Notes: a model not told the origin generated them from the letters alone. A stretch of DNA of 33,619 bases from an uncultured Alphaproteobacteria bacterium (GCA_910580155.1 CAJTWX010000009.1:1-33619), one strand, 5' to 3'; counted from the first letter of the stretch, positions 8,556 through 16,059 are shown. Translations and numbers: made by a program.

Positions 8556-9483
8556 GCCCTGTGTGGCGGCGATGGATTTGGGGACGAACTCGAGCCGGCT
8601 GTTGATTGCGGGTGAGGACGGAACGCCGGTTTATCGCGATGTGAAGCACGTTGCGCTTGGCGATGGTCTGGCGGAAAACGGCTGTTTTTGTATGCAGGCG
8701 ATGGAGCGGGCTATTTGCTCGTTTATGGATTTTGCCGAGATGATGAAACTTTATAACGTGACCTCGTACCGCGCGATTGCGACTGCGGCGTGCCGGATGA
8801 GTGCGAATACGGCGGATTTTAAGGCGGAAGTGAGGAAAAGTTCCGGTGTGGAGATTGAGGTTATCAGCGAGTTTGAAGAGGCGCGGCTGACCCTTAAAGG
8901 AGCGTGCTTAAATGCTCCGGCGCATCCGAAATATCTGTTTGTGTATGACCTTGGGGGCGGCTCAACCGAAGTGACCTTTGCGACCAACACCGCAACGTCG
9001 GAGATTTTGGCGACGTATTCTATTCCGCTGGGTGCACGCAATGCTACCGAGATGTTTCATCTGCAAGACTATGATGCAGAAGGGGCGGCAGCGCTGGAGG
9101 AAGAGGTTAAACGGCAGCTGGCAGATTTTCTTGCTAAAGTACGGACGTTTCCAGATTATGTTGATGCGGCGGTGATTGCGACGTCCTCGACGCCTTTGCG
9201 TTTGGCGGCGTGGATTTTAAAGCAGGACGGGTATGATAAATTTGCGGCGGACGGTAAGGTGGTGTCGGTGGCGGATTTGGATGCGCTGATTGATATGATT
9301 TTGCCGCTTTCGTATGAAGAGCGGGCAAAGTCGGTGTATGTGGGGGCGAATCGGGCGAAGATTTTTGTGGCGGCGTGCGTGATTTTCCGCGCGATTTATC
9401 GTGTGCTTGGGGCTAAGGAAGTGGTGGCGTCGCTCAAGGGCGCGCAAGAGGCTATAATCAGTGAGCTTACGAAAGCGTGCTAA
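8527..9483 (+). CDS. Divergent second Ppx/GppA-family protein
   Basis: A 318-residue paralogue. The ATG at 8527 follows AGGAGAGG by five bases and lies inside the end of ppx (29-base overlap), so translation is coupled. It keeps AAMDLGTNSSRLLIAG, SEFEEARLTLKGA with the expected Glu, and YDLGGGSTEVTFA. However, the later motifs are altered: IATSSTPLRLAAW replaces the GTSGT loop, and the DRGIREG motif is replaced by VVASLKGAQEAII. It may therefore be a regulatory or altered-specificity partner of the first protein; this is inference. The stop codon TAA sits within a 17-base string shared with a family B repeat at 27037-27053, so the present C-terminus may have been created by repeat insertion. 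Confidence 0.87.
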   Translation: MDGLKEIKHKPCVAAMDLGTNSSRLLIAGEDGTPVYRDVKHVALGDGLAENGCFCMQAMERAICSFMDFAEMMKLYNVTSYRAIATAACRMSANTADFKAEVRKSSGVEIEVISEFEEARLTLKGACLNAPAHPKYLFVYDLGGGSTEVTFATNTATSEILATYSIPLGARNATEMFHLQDYDAEGAAALEEEVKRQLADFLAKVRTFPDYVDAAVIATSSTPLRLAAWILKQDGYDKFAADGKVVSVADLDALIDMILPLSYEERAKSVYVGANRAKIFVAACVIFRAIYRVLGAKEVVASLKGAQEAIISELTKAC

Positions 9484-9520
9484 ATCACGGTCATATCGCC
9501 AACTTTCTGACTGGTAAGAG
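9477..9520. repeat. Family B fragment supplying the stop of the second Ppx gene
   Basis: GTGCTAAATCACGGTCA at 9477-9493 is identical to 27037-27053, the left end of the family B element inside the U32 gene. The following TATCGCCAACTTTCTGAC resembles the inner part of that element. Confidence 0.6.
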
Positions 9521-9545
9521 AGTTTGTTTTTGTTTCCATTCTTAC

Positions 9546-9567
9546 GCAGGCTTTCAGCCTGCTTTTT
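9546..9567 (+). terminator. Intrinsic terminator after the ppx pair
   Basis: GCAGGCT (9546-9552), loop TTC, AGCCTGC (9556-9562), then five T. It points in the direction of the ppx operon; rlmE converges from the right. Confidence 0.82.
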
Positions 9568-9580
9568 GTTTATGCGGCGT

Positions 9581-10279
9581 TTAATTCGTTTTCTTGAAGT
9601 TTTGGGCGATGACGTAGGTTTCGGGAGATTTTTCGCGGCTGGCATCTGGTTTGTAGTGGGTTACTTTTGCAAAGTTTTGTTTCATATCCGCGAGCAGTGT
9701 TCCCTCAGCGCCGCCCTGAAAAACTTTGGCGATGAATATTCCGCCTTCTGCCAAAACCGTTTTGGCAAATTCATATGCGGCCTCGACCAAACCTATCGTT
9801 CGCAGGTGATCGGTTTGTTGGTGGCCGGTGGTGTTGGCTGCCATATCGCTCATTACGATGTCAGCTTTTTGTCCGTCTAACAGTGCTAATAACTTCTCGG
9901 TGGCATCATCGGTAGTGAAATCCTGACAGACGAATGTGGCGCCTTCAAGTGGTTCGGTCGGGAGGATATCCAGCCCCACGAGCTTGCCTGTTCCCTTAAG
10001 CTTGGAGGCGGCAATTTGCGACCAGCCGCCGGGGGCACAGCCTAAATCTACAATCGTTTTGTTTTTGCTTAAAAATTTGTATTTTTCATCCAATTGGATG
10101 AGCTTGAATGCGGCGCGGGAGCGATAACCACGGTTTTTTGCCTCGGCAACGTAGGGGTCATTGAGCTGGCGTTCGAGCCAACGGTTAGACGATGAGGAGT
10201 GGTAACGTCCGTCTTTTAAGCGGACGGTGAGCATTTTGCGGCCGCGGACTTCTTTTGCTGATTTGGTTAGTTTTGCCAT
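9581..10279 (-). CDS. rlmE: 23S rRNA (uridine-2'-O)-methyltransferase RlmE (FtsJ/RrmJ)
   Basis: Methylates the 2'-OH of the universally conserved A-loop uridine (U2552 in E. coli numbering) of 23S rRNA late in 50S assembly, using S-adenosylmethionine. A 232-residue single-domain protein of normal length. The ATG at 10279 follows GAGG. SAM-binding motif I is VDLGCAPGGWSQIA near 77-90. The K-D-K-E catalytic tetrad is visible as Lys59 (RAAFKL), Asp145 (SDMA), Lys185 (IAKVFQG) and Glu220 (SPETYVIA). The basic N-terminus (KLTKSAKEVRGRK) is an alphaproteobacterial style RNA-binding extension. It converges on the ppx pair. It is intact, with no repeat insertion. Confidence 0.97.
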   Translation of the reverse strand: MAKLTKSAKEVRGRKMLTVRLKDGRYHSSSSNRWLERQLNDPYVAEAKNRGYRSRAAFKLIQLDEKYKFLSKNKTIVDLGCAPGGWSQIAASKLKGTGKLVGLDILPTEPLEGATFVCQDFTTDDATEKLLALLDGQKADIVMSDMAANTTGHQQTDHLRTIGLVEAAYEFAKTVLAEGGIFIAKVFQGGAEGTLLADMKQNFAKVTHYKPDASREKSPETYVIAQNFKKTN

Positions 10280-10396
10280 TTGTTGCCTCGTTTGGTTGTT
10301 TTGTGAGGATTATAGCGCGTTTTTTTTGTCTGGCAAGCGTTTTTTGGCAGCAATGATGCGAGATAAAAAAATATGCCGCAGTAAGAAAAAAAGTGC

Positions 10397-10424
10397 TTGC
10401 AAAAATATTTTTTCAGGCTATGCT
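10397..10424 (+). promoter_or_regulatory. Promoter of tRNA-Pro
   Basis: TTGCAA (10397-10402), a 16-base spacer, TATGCT (10419-10424). The mature tRNA begins 18 bases after the -10, as expected for a short-leader tRNA transcript. Confidence 0.75.
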
Positions 10425-10441
10425 TGTATGCGTTGGCAGAA

Positions 10442-10518
10442 CGGGACTTAGCTCAGCCTGGTAGAGCGCTTGCTTTGGGAGCAAGATGTCGTAGGTTCGA
10501 ATCCTATAGTCCCGACCA
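10442..10518 (+). tRNA. tRNA-Pro (anticodon UGG)
   Basis: A 77-base cloverleaf with encoded CCA. The acceptor CGGGACT pairs with AGTCCCG. The D arm contains GCTCAGCCTGGTAGAGC, the anticodon arm is CTTGC-TTTGGGA-GCAAG with TGG at positions 34-36, and the T arm contains GTAGGTTCGAATCCTAT. It has its own promoter and a terminator at 10521-10553. Its last bases are duplicated at 10674-10693. Confidence 0.97.
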
Positions 10519-10519
10519 A
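10500..10519 (+). repeat. Direct repeat copy 1 (tRNA-Pro 3' end), att-like
   Basis: AATCCTATAGTCCCGACCAA, the T-arm/acceptor end of tRNA-Pro, is repeated exactly at 10674-10693. Integrases commonly use tRNA 3' ends as attachment sites. Confidence 0.7.
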
Positions 10520-10520
10520 T

Positions 10521-10553
10521 AAAAAAGCCCGCCTATATGGTGGGCTTTTTTTT
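10521..10553 (+). terminator. Terminator of tRNA-Pro
   Basis: AAAAAAGCCCGCC, loop TATA, TGGTGGGCTTTTTTTT. The strong hairpin has flanking A and T tracts immediately after the tRNA. Confidence 0.92.
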
Positions 10554-10673
10554 ATGGTTTGGGGATATGGATTTGGACCGGAGAGTAGGTTCGACTACCA
10601 GCGAAAGGCGGGCGGGAGAACGCCGGTCAGCTGCAAGCTGATGAGCGCCCGTGCGGCGGAGCAAAGCGACGTC
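10554..10673. other. Short segment between two tRNA-Pro 3' ends, no gene seen
   Basis: About 120 bases, GC-richer than the surroundings, with internal complementarity such as GGTCAGCTGCAAGCTGATGAG (CAGCT and AGCTG arms). There is no convincing coding frame: the open frame running through it just reads tRNA sequence. It may be the remnant of an excised integrative element. Confidence 0.4.
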
Positions 10674-10693
10674 AATCCTATAGTCCCGACCAA
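10674..10693 (+). repeat. Direct repeat copy 2 of the tRNA-Pro 3' end
   Basis: Exact second copy of the 20 bases at 10500-10519, not attached to any tRNA body. It is followed within ten bases by a hairpin terminator. Confidence 0.75.
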
Positions 10694-10700
10694 AGTGGAT

Positions 10701-10735
10701 AAGGCTTGCAATTTTGGTTGCAAGCCTTTGTTTTT
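10701..10735 (+). terminator. Intrinsic terminator after the orphan tRNA 3' end
   Basis: A perfect 11-pair stem (AAGGCTTGCAA / TTGCAAGCCTT), loop TTTTGG, then TGTTTTT. It may also serve weakly as the end of argS on the other strand. Confidence 0.85.
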
Positions 10736-10769
10736 GTACTGCTTTTTTGCGGTTCGTATGGCGGTTTTT

Positions 10770-12632
10770 TTACATCTTTTCGGGGGCTTTGAAGCCTAGA
10801 AGGGTGATGTTTATCTCGAGCACTCTTAACGCCAGTGTGATGAGAGCCACCAGTGAGTGCAGGATGGTTTCGTTTTCTTCTGCCAAAATCTTTTTATCGT
10901 GATAGAACACATTGAATTTATTGGCGATTTCATAGATGTAGGAGCAGAGGATGGATGGGGCGTCTTTCTTGACGGCCTCGTGCAGGGTGTGCGAGAAGCG
11001 GATGAGGGTCAGAGCCAGCTCGCGTTCGGAATCTGTTGTGAAGGTGGTGAAAGGGGATTGCCCTTGGAGAGGGAGATTGCCACGGCTTGCGTTGCAAGCC
11101 TCGCAATGACTCACGGAAAAAGAAGGAGCCTCGCAATGACTCACGGAAAAAAAAGGAGCCTCGCAATGACTTGCATTCTTTGCTGCGAGTTTGGCTAATA
11201 TCGACTTAATGCGCACCATTGTGTAGAGAATGTACGGGCCGGTGTTGCCTTCAAATGAGGCAAATTTATCTATATCAAAAATATAGTTGCTTTCAATCGG
11301 GTTCATCAAATCGCCGTATTTAATTGCTGCCAAGCCGATGGTTTGTTTGAGTTTCAATAACTCGTCGGCGGGGATGTTTTCTTCGCCTTTAATCGTTACT
11401 TTTTCTTCTACCGTGTCTAGGAGTTCGGAGAGTTTCATTGTGCCGCCGGCGCGGGTTTTGAACGGTTTGCCGTCTTTGCCGTTGACCGTGCCGAAGCCGA
11501 TGAAGGAGAGGGTGGTTTCAGGTCTGGTCACACCGGTTTTCTTTGCACAGCGAAACACACGCTCAAAGTGCAGCACCTGACGTTTGTCGACCACATACAT
11601 TACGCGGTCGGGATGAAATTTTTCTTCGCGTTCGACCAGTGTGGCGAGGTCTGTGGTTTCGTAAATTGCGCTGCCGTCAGATTTTAAGATGATGCACGGC
11701 GGAATTGGCGCGTTATCGGTTTCTTCTTTGACATCTACGACCAATGCGCCCTCGGACTCGCAGGCATAGCCTTTATCTTTCATCATCTGCACCATTGCGG
11801 GGATGTAGGGTTCGGCGTCTGATTCGCCCTGCCAGAGGTCAAAATCTACATCAAGCCTGCTGTAATTGCGTTTGAGGTCTTGCAGTGACACGTTCATAAT
11901 GTGTTGCCACAACGCGCGGTAGCCGCGGCGGCCGGACTGAAGGTCTTTGGTGGCGTTGCGCGCAGCGGTTAAATAGTCTTCGTCTTCTTTGGATTTGGCG
12001 GAGGCATAAGGATAAATCTCTTCCAAATCTTTAAGGCTGAACGGCGCATTTTGCGGATATTCGCCGGTGTGGCTTTCATCAAAATACGGCAAATTCGGCT
12101 GGCGGCAGGACAGCTCGTGGATTATCAAGCCCATTTGCAGCCCGAAATCGCCCAAATGCGCGTCGGCAATGACTTTATTGCCGGCAAAACGGTTCATCCG
12201 TTTCAATGCCTCGCCGATAACGGCAGAGCGCAGGTGGCCGACGTGAAGCGGTTTGGCAACGTTTGGCCCGCCGTAGTCAATCACGACCGTGTCAGGATTT
12301 TCAAGTTTGGCAAAACCACAGTTTTCGGCTGTGGCCATTTCGCTTAAATATTGGGAAATAAACGCGTCTTTGACCTTGATGTTGATAAAACCGGGGGCGA
12401 CAACGTTAACCTCGTCCAAGATATCGTTTTCGGGGATATTACCAAGCACATCGTTGGCAATCATCAGCGGGGCTTTGCGGTATTGTTTTGCGGCGGACAT
12501 TGCGCCGTTGACCTGAAACTGGCATAAATCCGGCCTTGCGGAAACGACCACGCGCCCCAAATCAGCGTCATAGCCGGCGTTTTTAAAGCTTTCGGTGAAG
12601 ATTTTATTTAATGTTTCGATAATGGTTTGCAC
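10770..12632 (-). CDS. argS: Arginine--tRNA ligase with an in-frame repeat insertion
   Basis: Class I synthetase that charges tRNA-Arg with arginine; essential and cytosolic. The start is GTG at 12632 with GGGAG seven bases upstream. The N-terminal Add1-like domain covers residues 1-115. The HIGH signature is HVGH in VAKPLHVGHLRSAVIGEAL near 125-140. The KMSKS loop is the degenerate KTRAGGTMKL form usual in this family. The anticodon-binding helical domain is C-terminal, from about 535. The length is 620 residues, longer than usual. Residues about 485-530 come from family A repeats at 11060-11171: three SHCEA blocks then NASRGNLPLQG. They are inserted between RIKSILAKLAAK and the DALR-type domain. 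The frame is preserved and both flanks match the family, so the protein should be functional. Confidence 0.96.
   Translation of the reverse strand: MQTIIETLNKIFTESFKNAGYDADLGRVVVSARPDLCQFQVNGAMSAAKQYRKAPLMIANDVLGNIPENDILDEVNVVAPGFINIKVKDAFISQYLSEMATAENCGFAKLENPDTVVIDYGGPNVAKPLHVGHLRSAVIGEALKRMNRFAGNKVIADAHLGDFGLQMGLIIHELSCRQPNLPYFDESHTGEYPQNAPFSLKDLEEIYPYASAKSKEDEDYLTAARNATKDLQSGRRGYRALWQHIMNVSLQDLKRNYSRLDVDFDLWQGESDAEPYIPAMVQMMKDKGYACESEGALVVDVKEETDNAPIPPCIILKSDGSAIYETTDLATLVEREEKFHPDRVMYVVDKRQVLHFERVFRCAKKTGVTRPETTLSFIGFGTVNGKDGKPFKTRAGGTMKLSELLDTVEEKVTIKGEENIPADELLKLKQTIGLAAIKYGDLMNPIESNYIFDIDKFASFEGNTGPYILYTMVRIKSILAKLAAKNASHCEAPFFSVSHCEAPSFSVSHCEACNASRGNLPLQGQSPFTTFTTDSERELALTLIRFSHTLHEAVKKDAPSILCSYIYEIANKFNVFYHDKKILAEENETILHSLVALITLALRVLEINITLLGFKAPEKM
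11060..11171. repeat. Family A repeats inside argS
   Basis: GAGATTGCCACGGCTTGCG, GCAAGCCTCGCAATGACTC, then two further CTCGCAATGACT units joined by ACGGAAAAAGAAGGAGC-like spacers. On the argS strand each unit reads SHCEA. Confidence 0.92.
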
Positions 12633-12782
12633 GTTGGTTCTCCCGTTTGTCTGTAAATTATGAGGGAGGGTAATGGGTTTTCAAGGGATTGTCAAGAGTG
12701 AAAAACGTATTCAATTTGAAACTGCGGAGGGGGAAAACTAAATAATGTAACAAAATTTTCATATTGACAGAGGGGAAAATGC

Positions 12783-12811
12783 TTGATGTTGCAAGAAAAA
12801 TGTGGTATGAT
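12783..12811 (+). promoter_or_regulatory. Promoter of the papain-like gene
   Basis: TTGATG (12783-12788), exactly 17 bases, TATGAT (12806-12811). Transcription would begin near 12818, inside the longest possible open frame. This argues that translation starts at the ATG at 12857 and not at 12764 or 12779. Confidence 0.65.
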
Positions 12812-12826
12812 ATTAATATAATTCGT

Positions 12827-12856
12827 AAGGGAGGGCGTTTAACACGCTGTAAAGTT
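12827..12856 (+). promoter_or_regulatory. Ribosome binding site with an intervening mini-hairpin
   Basis: AAGGGAGGG at 12827-12835 lies 21 bases before the ATG at 12857, which is too far for normal initiation. Between them GCGT-TTAAC-ACGC can fold and bring the two within about 8 bases. The stem is only 4-5 pairs, so this is tentative. Confidence 0.35.
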
Positions 12857-14512
12857 ATGGCTAAGAATGTTCGAAAAGCGGGAAGTTCTGTTTCTCAAAT
12901 TAAGAATACTTCCCCAGATATGACAGATACTATCAATCAGACTGCAGAATTGCGTCGTGCTCAGTTACAATATGAGTATCCTGAATTAAAGTTTACATTA
13001 CCCGAAAAAAATGAATCATATTATGAGCGTTTAGTTGAGCAGTATAAAAAATTAAGAGCCGCAGAATATGAACAAGTTTGCTTGCGTGTGGGGTTGGATT
13101 CGTATAATATGTCGCGAACCTATGAGTGTGAAACGCATAAACGTTCAAATAACGGTATATATAACGGATATAAAGAATTGGAACAGCGTTGTCCGGAGCT
13201 TTACAAAGAGTTGGAGCAGCGTTGCGACAGTGCGTTTGTGGCACTTCCTGATAAGGCTATTATGCAGACTAATAAAGGGCGCTATCTTCAAGATATGTGC
13301 AACAGCGGCGGTAGTCGTAATATTTTTTGTTGTGCTGTCAGTGCTTGTTCGGTTGCAGAAACTATTTGCGATAAATTCGGATATGATGGTAAATCTAATT
13401 TGATGCAACCATATGAATATTTTACCGGAGCAAATGTATTATACCATAATCCGTCGTTGAAAGGGTATGTTAATCAAAATGAGGATTTGAAGACTTTATT
13501 TGCAGAGGGAAAAATTGGTCCGGGAAGTATTATTTCTATATCATCAACAGGTAATACTGTTTCCGGAAAGCATGCGCTGACGATTATTGCAGTTGAAAAA
13601 AATGAGCAGGGAAAAGTTGTTAATTATACCGTTCAGGGGAATAACAATTGCTCGTTAAATGTGTATAATATTAATGATCCTTTTAGTGATAAAACAGTTC
13701 AGTCGGTGAATACTTCTCAATGGGCGGCAGATAGAATTGAAGCTGAAGTTCAGAATGCCAGTGTTGAGCAATTGGAAAAAATGATTGCGCAAACGCGTGA
13801 AAGGATGGAGGCCGGTATTGCGAATTTGCAGGCTATTGAAATGGATATTATGCAAAAACCTGTTCCGGTGTCTGTTGTATTAGAGAACGGAAAAGCAATG
13901 CAATTTGGTCGGCAACAGGAGAAATATAGTCAGCAGTATCAAAAAATGTCTGAAAAATTGCAAGATAGAATGCATCAAAATGATAGTTATCGTTTGGATA
14001 TGATGACTAAGAGTTTGGCTGAAAATGAATTAAAGGTTTCAGAAGACGGGGAAAAAATTATGCAAAAACCTGAGGGCTACGTACGGCCGGCGGCTAATGA
14101 GGAAAAAATGCCGGCAGATAAGGCGGTAGTTCGAGATGGGTTTGAAAAAATGGATACTCAAAAATGGGAACGATTAGTTGATGATTATTTAAAATCAAAT
14201 ATAACAGCTCCGAATTTAAGTAAAGAGTTAAAACAGCAAGCGATTGAAGCAGGGCAGCGTTTTGAGACTACTTTACATAGCTTATTTACAGATAATGGTG
14301 ATGAAATCAGCTGTAAAACCTCGGTGCAACGGAGTGCAGAGCTTTTAGGGGAATATCTGAAAAATGGTGATGAGAATATAAAATCTTTGGATGGATTTAT
14401 CAAATTTATAAACGCAAATTCTCAGACAAAGCCCGAAACTCAAAAAAGTTCGGAGGGGATAGCCGTGACTCCCGATATGTTACGGATATTAACAGGAAGA
14501 ACATCACGCTAG
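12857..14512 (+). CDS. Predicted papain-like cysteine peptidase with coiled-coil tail
   Basis: A 551-residue protein from the ATG at 12857; an in-frame ATG at 12779 with GAGGGG just upstream is the alternative. No signal peptide or membrane segment. Residues 154-169 read RNIFCCAVSACSVAET, which lines up with the papain active-site helix pattern C-W-A-F-S-A, making Cys158 the nucleophile. GKHALTIIAVE supplies His239, and YTVQGNNN about 23 residues later supplies an Asn (262-264) in the place of the papain Asn. Upstream is a small tandem duplication, YKELEQRC twice around 105-123. After about 300 the sequence becomes Gln/Glu/Lys-rich and helical, likely coiled coil. The gene is markedly AT-richer than its neighbours and stands alone with its own promoter and terminator, suggesting acquisition. 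An effector or toxin-like protease is possible, but no exact family is recognised. Confidence 0.75.
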   Translation: MAKNVRKAGSSVSQIKNTSPDMTDTINQTAELRRAQLQYEYPELKFTLPEKNESYYERLVEQYKKLRAAEYEQVCLRVGLDSYNMSRTYECETHKRSNNGIYNGYKELEQRCPELYKELEQRCDSAFVALPDKAIMQTNKGRYLQDMCNSGGSRNIFCCAVSACSVAETICDKFGYDGKSNLMQPYEYFTGANVLYHNPSLKGYVNQNEDLKTLFAEGKIGPGSIISISSTGNTVSGKHALTIIAVEKNEQGKVVNYTVQGNNNCSLNVYNINDPFSDKTVQSVNTSQWAADRIEAEVQNASVEQLEKMIAQTRERMEAGIANLQAIEMDIMQKPVPVSVVLENGKAMQFGRQQEKYSQQYQKMSEKLQDRMHQNDSYRLDMMTKSLAENELKVSEDGEKIMQKPEGYVRPAANEEKMPADKAVVRDGFEKMDTQKWERLVDDYLKSNITAPNLSKELKQQAIEAGQRFETTLHSLFTDNGDEISCKTSVQRSAELLGEYLKNGDENIKSLDGFIKFINANSQTKPETQKSSEGIAVTPDMLRILTGRTSR

Positions 14513-14529
14513 TTTGTACAAAAAAATGA

Positions 14530-14566
14530 AAAAAACGCCGATGGTGTGAAAGCTATCGGCGTTTTA
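14530..14566. terminator. Bidirectional terminator between the papain-like gene and tolB
   Basis: ACGCCGAT (14535-14542) pairs with ATCGGCGT (14555-14562). An A tract on the left and T tract on the right let it end both converging genes. Confidence 0.9.
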
Positions 14567-14572
14567 TTTGTT

Positions 14573-15904
14573 TTACAACAGCGGTGACCACGCAGGGTCG
14601 GAACCGTCGCCAGGGGTTAAGACCAAACGCTCGTTTTGGCCGGTGATGTCGACCGAATAGAGCTGTACCGGCGCGTTGGTTGTGGCGGTGCCGCGATTTT
14701 GGCGGTAAAACATCAGGACGCGCCCATTTGGCGACCAAGTCGGCCCTTCTACCAAGAAGCCGTTTGCCAAGATGCGCTCGCCTGAACCGTCCGGATACAT
14801 CACGCCGATTTGGAATTGTCCGCCTTGCATTCTTGTGAATGCGATGTAATCTCCGCGCGGTGACCAGACCGGCGTGGCATAGCGGGCGCCCTGCTTAAAG
14901 CTTATGCGTTCGACATTTGAACCGTCGCGGTTCATTACATATAGCTGTTGGTTGCCGCCGCGGTCGGAGTTGAAAACAATCTTGCTGCCATCAGGAGAAT
15001 AACTTGGCGAGGTGTCTATGCTCGGGCCGGAGGTGAGCTTTTTGCTCTGGCGGGTGGCCAAGTCCATCTCATAAATGTCGGTTACGCCGTTTTTCGCATA
15101 ACTCATCAGCACATATTTGCTATCCGGCGAGAAGGCAGGCGCGAATGTCATTCCGGGGAAGTTGCCCAACAGCTCGGTGCGCTGGGTGCGGAGGTTATAC
15201 ATATATACCCGCGGTTTGTTGTTAATAAACGACAGGTAGGCGATATATTGCATATCCGGCGAGAAACGCGGTGTTAATACCAGATTTGCACCGCTGGTTA
15301 AAAACTGGTGACCGTCACCGTCTTGATCCATCAGTGCCAGACGTTTGACACGTTTGCTTGACGGGCCGGATTCGGAAATATAGGCAATTACGGTATTAAA
15401 ATAGCCTTTATCGCCGGTTAAGCGTTCGTATATTGCGTCTGCCATCGAGTGTGCCATCCGGCGCCAGTTGTCTTTATCTGCCGTGTAAACTTCAAACATC
15501 AGCTCTTTTTGGCTGACGATATCCCAGAGTTTGAACCTTAAGCGTAATTCCTGACCGTTTTCTTCCATTATTGCTGACTGGATGAGCACTTGAGCGTTTA
15601 TGACGCGCCAGTCGCCGAAAATCGGCTGGTCATCAAGGCTTGTAAACTTTTGGATATAGCTGCGCTCGTTAATGATACGGAACAGGCCGCTTCTTTCCAA
15701 ATCTGCCAGAACGACATCGCGCACTTTATCGGCATATGAAAAGCCGAAAAACGCGCCGAGGCCGTTATTATCAGAAATAATTTTCGGGAAAGCGACCGGA
15801 ATCGGGGCTTGGGTGGCGCCGCTGATATTAATGTTTAACTGCGCTTTGGCGGGCTGGGACAGCGCGAGCAGGGCACAAAAGAGGAGGGATAAAAGCTTTT
15901 TCAT
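14573..15904 (-). CDS. tolB: Tol-Pal system periplasmic beta-propeller TolB
   Basis: Periplasmic component of the Tol-Pal envelope machine that helps constrict the outer membrane during division, working with TolQRA and the lipoprotein Pal. A 443-residue precursor with a signal peptide (MKKLLSLLFCALLALS... cleaved after AKA at about 22). The N-terminal D1 domain runs to about 170. It is followed by a six-bladed propeller with the repeated FSPD/YSPDG/WSPRGDYIAF motifs, ending GDGSDPAWSPLL. Length and motifs are normal. It has its own promoter (15944-15972) and a strong terminator. Unusually, neither tolA nor pal is adjacent, although tolQRAB-pal is the common arrangement; those genes must lie outside the window. 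Confidence 0.97.
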   Translation of the reverse strand: MKKLLSLLFCALLALSQPAKAQLNINISGATQAPIPVAFPKIISDNNGLGAFFGFSYADKVRDVVLADLERSGLFRIINERSYIQKFTSLDDQPIFGDWRVINAQVLIQSAIMEENGQELRLRFKLWDIVSQKELMFEVYTADKDNWRRMAHSMADAIYERLTGDKGYFNTVIAYISESGPSSKRVKRLALMDQDGDGHQFLTSGANLVLTPRFSPDMQYIAYLSFINNKPRVYMYNLRTQRTELLGNFPGMTFAPAFSPDSKYVLMSYAKNGVTDIYEMDLATRQSKKLTSGPSIDTSPSYSPDGSKIVFNSDRGGNQQLYVMNRDGSNVERISFKQGARYATPVWSPRGDYIAFTRMQGGQFQIGVMYPDGSGERILANGFLVEGPTWSPNGRVLMFYRQNRGTATTNAPVQLYSVDITGQNERLVLTPGDGSDPAWSPLL

Positions 15905-15943
15905 TGGCTGTGACCTTTTTATCTTGGGGTTATACTTGCGGCT

Positions 15944-15972
15944 ATAATATGGTTGCCGTGATGGTTTGTAAA
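15944..15972 (-). promoter_or_regulatory. Promoter of tolB
   Basis: On the minus strand: TTTACA (15972-15967), a 17-base spacer, TATTAT (15949-15944), placing the start about 30-35 bases before the tolB ATG. Confidence 0.65.
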
Positions 15973-16059
15973 CCTAAAAATAAGTTATATGAACAAAATT
16001 ACAAGTCCCTTTAGCTTTGTTTTGAGGGGGAGATTTAAAGAGGAATGCTAAAGCATAAG

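Noticed and set aside
7410..9483. A single Ppx gene broken by a frameshift
   Set aside because: Both frames contain a complete N-terminal DLGTNS motif and full-length domain, so they are two paralogues rather than halves.
104..10121. Type II restriction system around ccrM
   Set aside because: No endonuclease gene flanks it, and the C-terminal domain is that of the solitary CcrM regulator.
12764..12856. Upstream extension of the papain-like protein from TTG 12764 or ATG 12779
   Set aside because: This stretch holds a TTGATG-17-TATGAT promoter and reads as non-protein-like sequence. ATG 12779 cannot be fully excluded.
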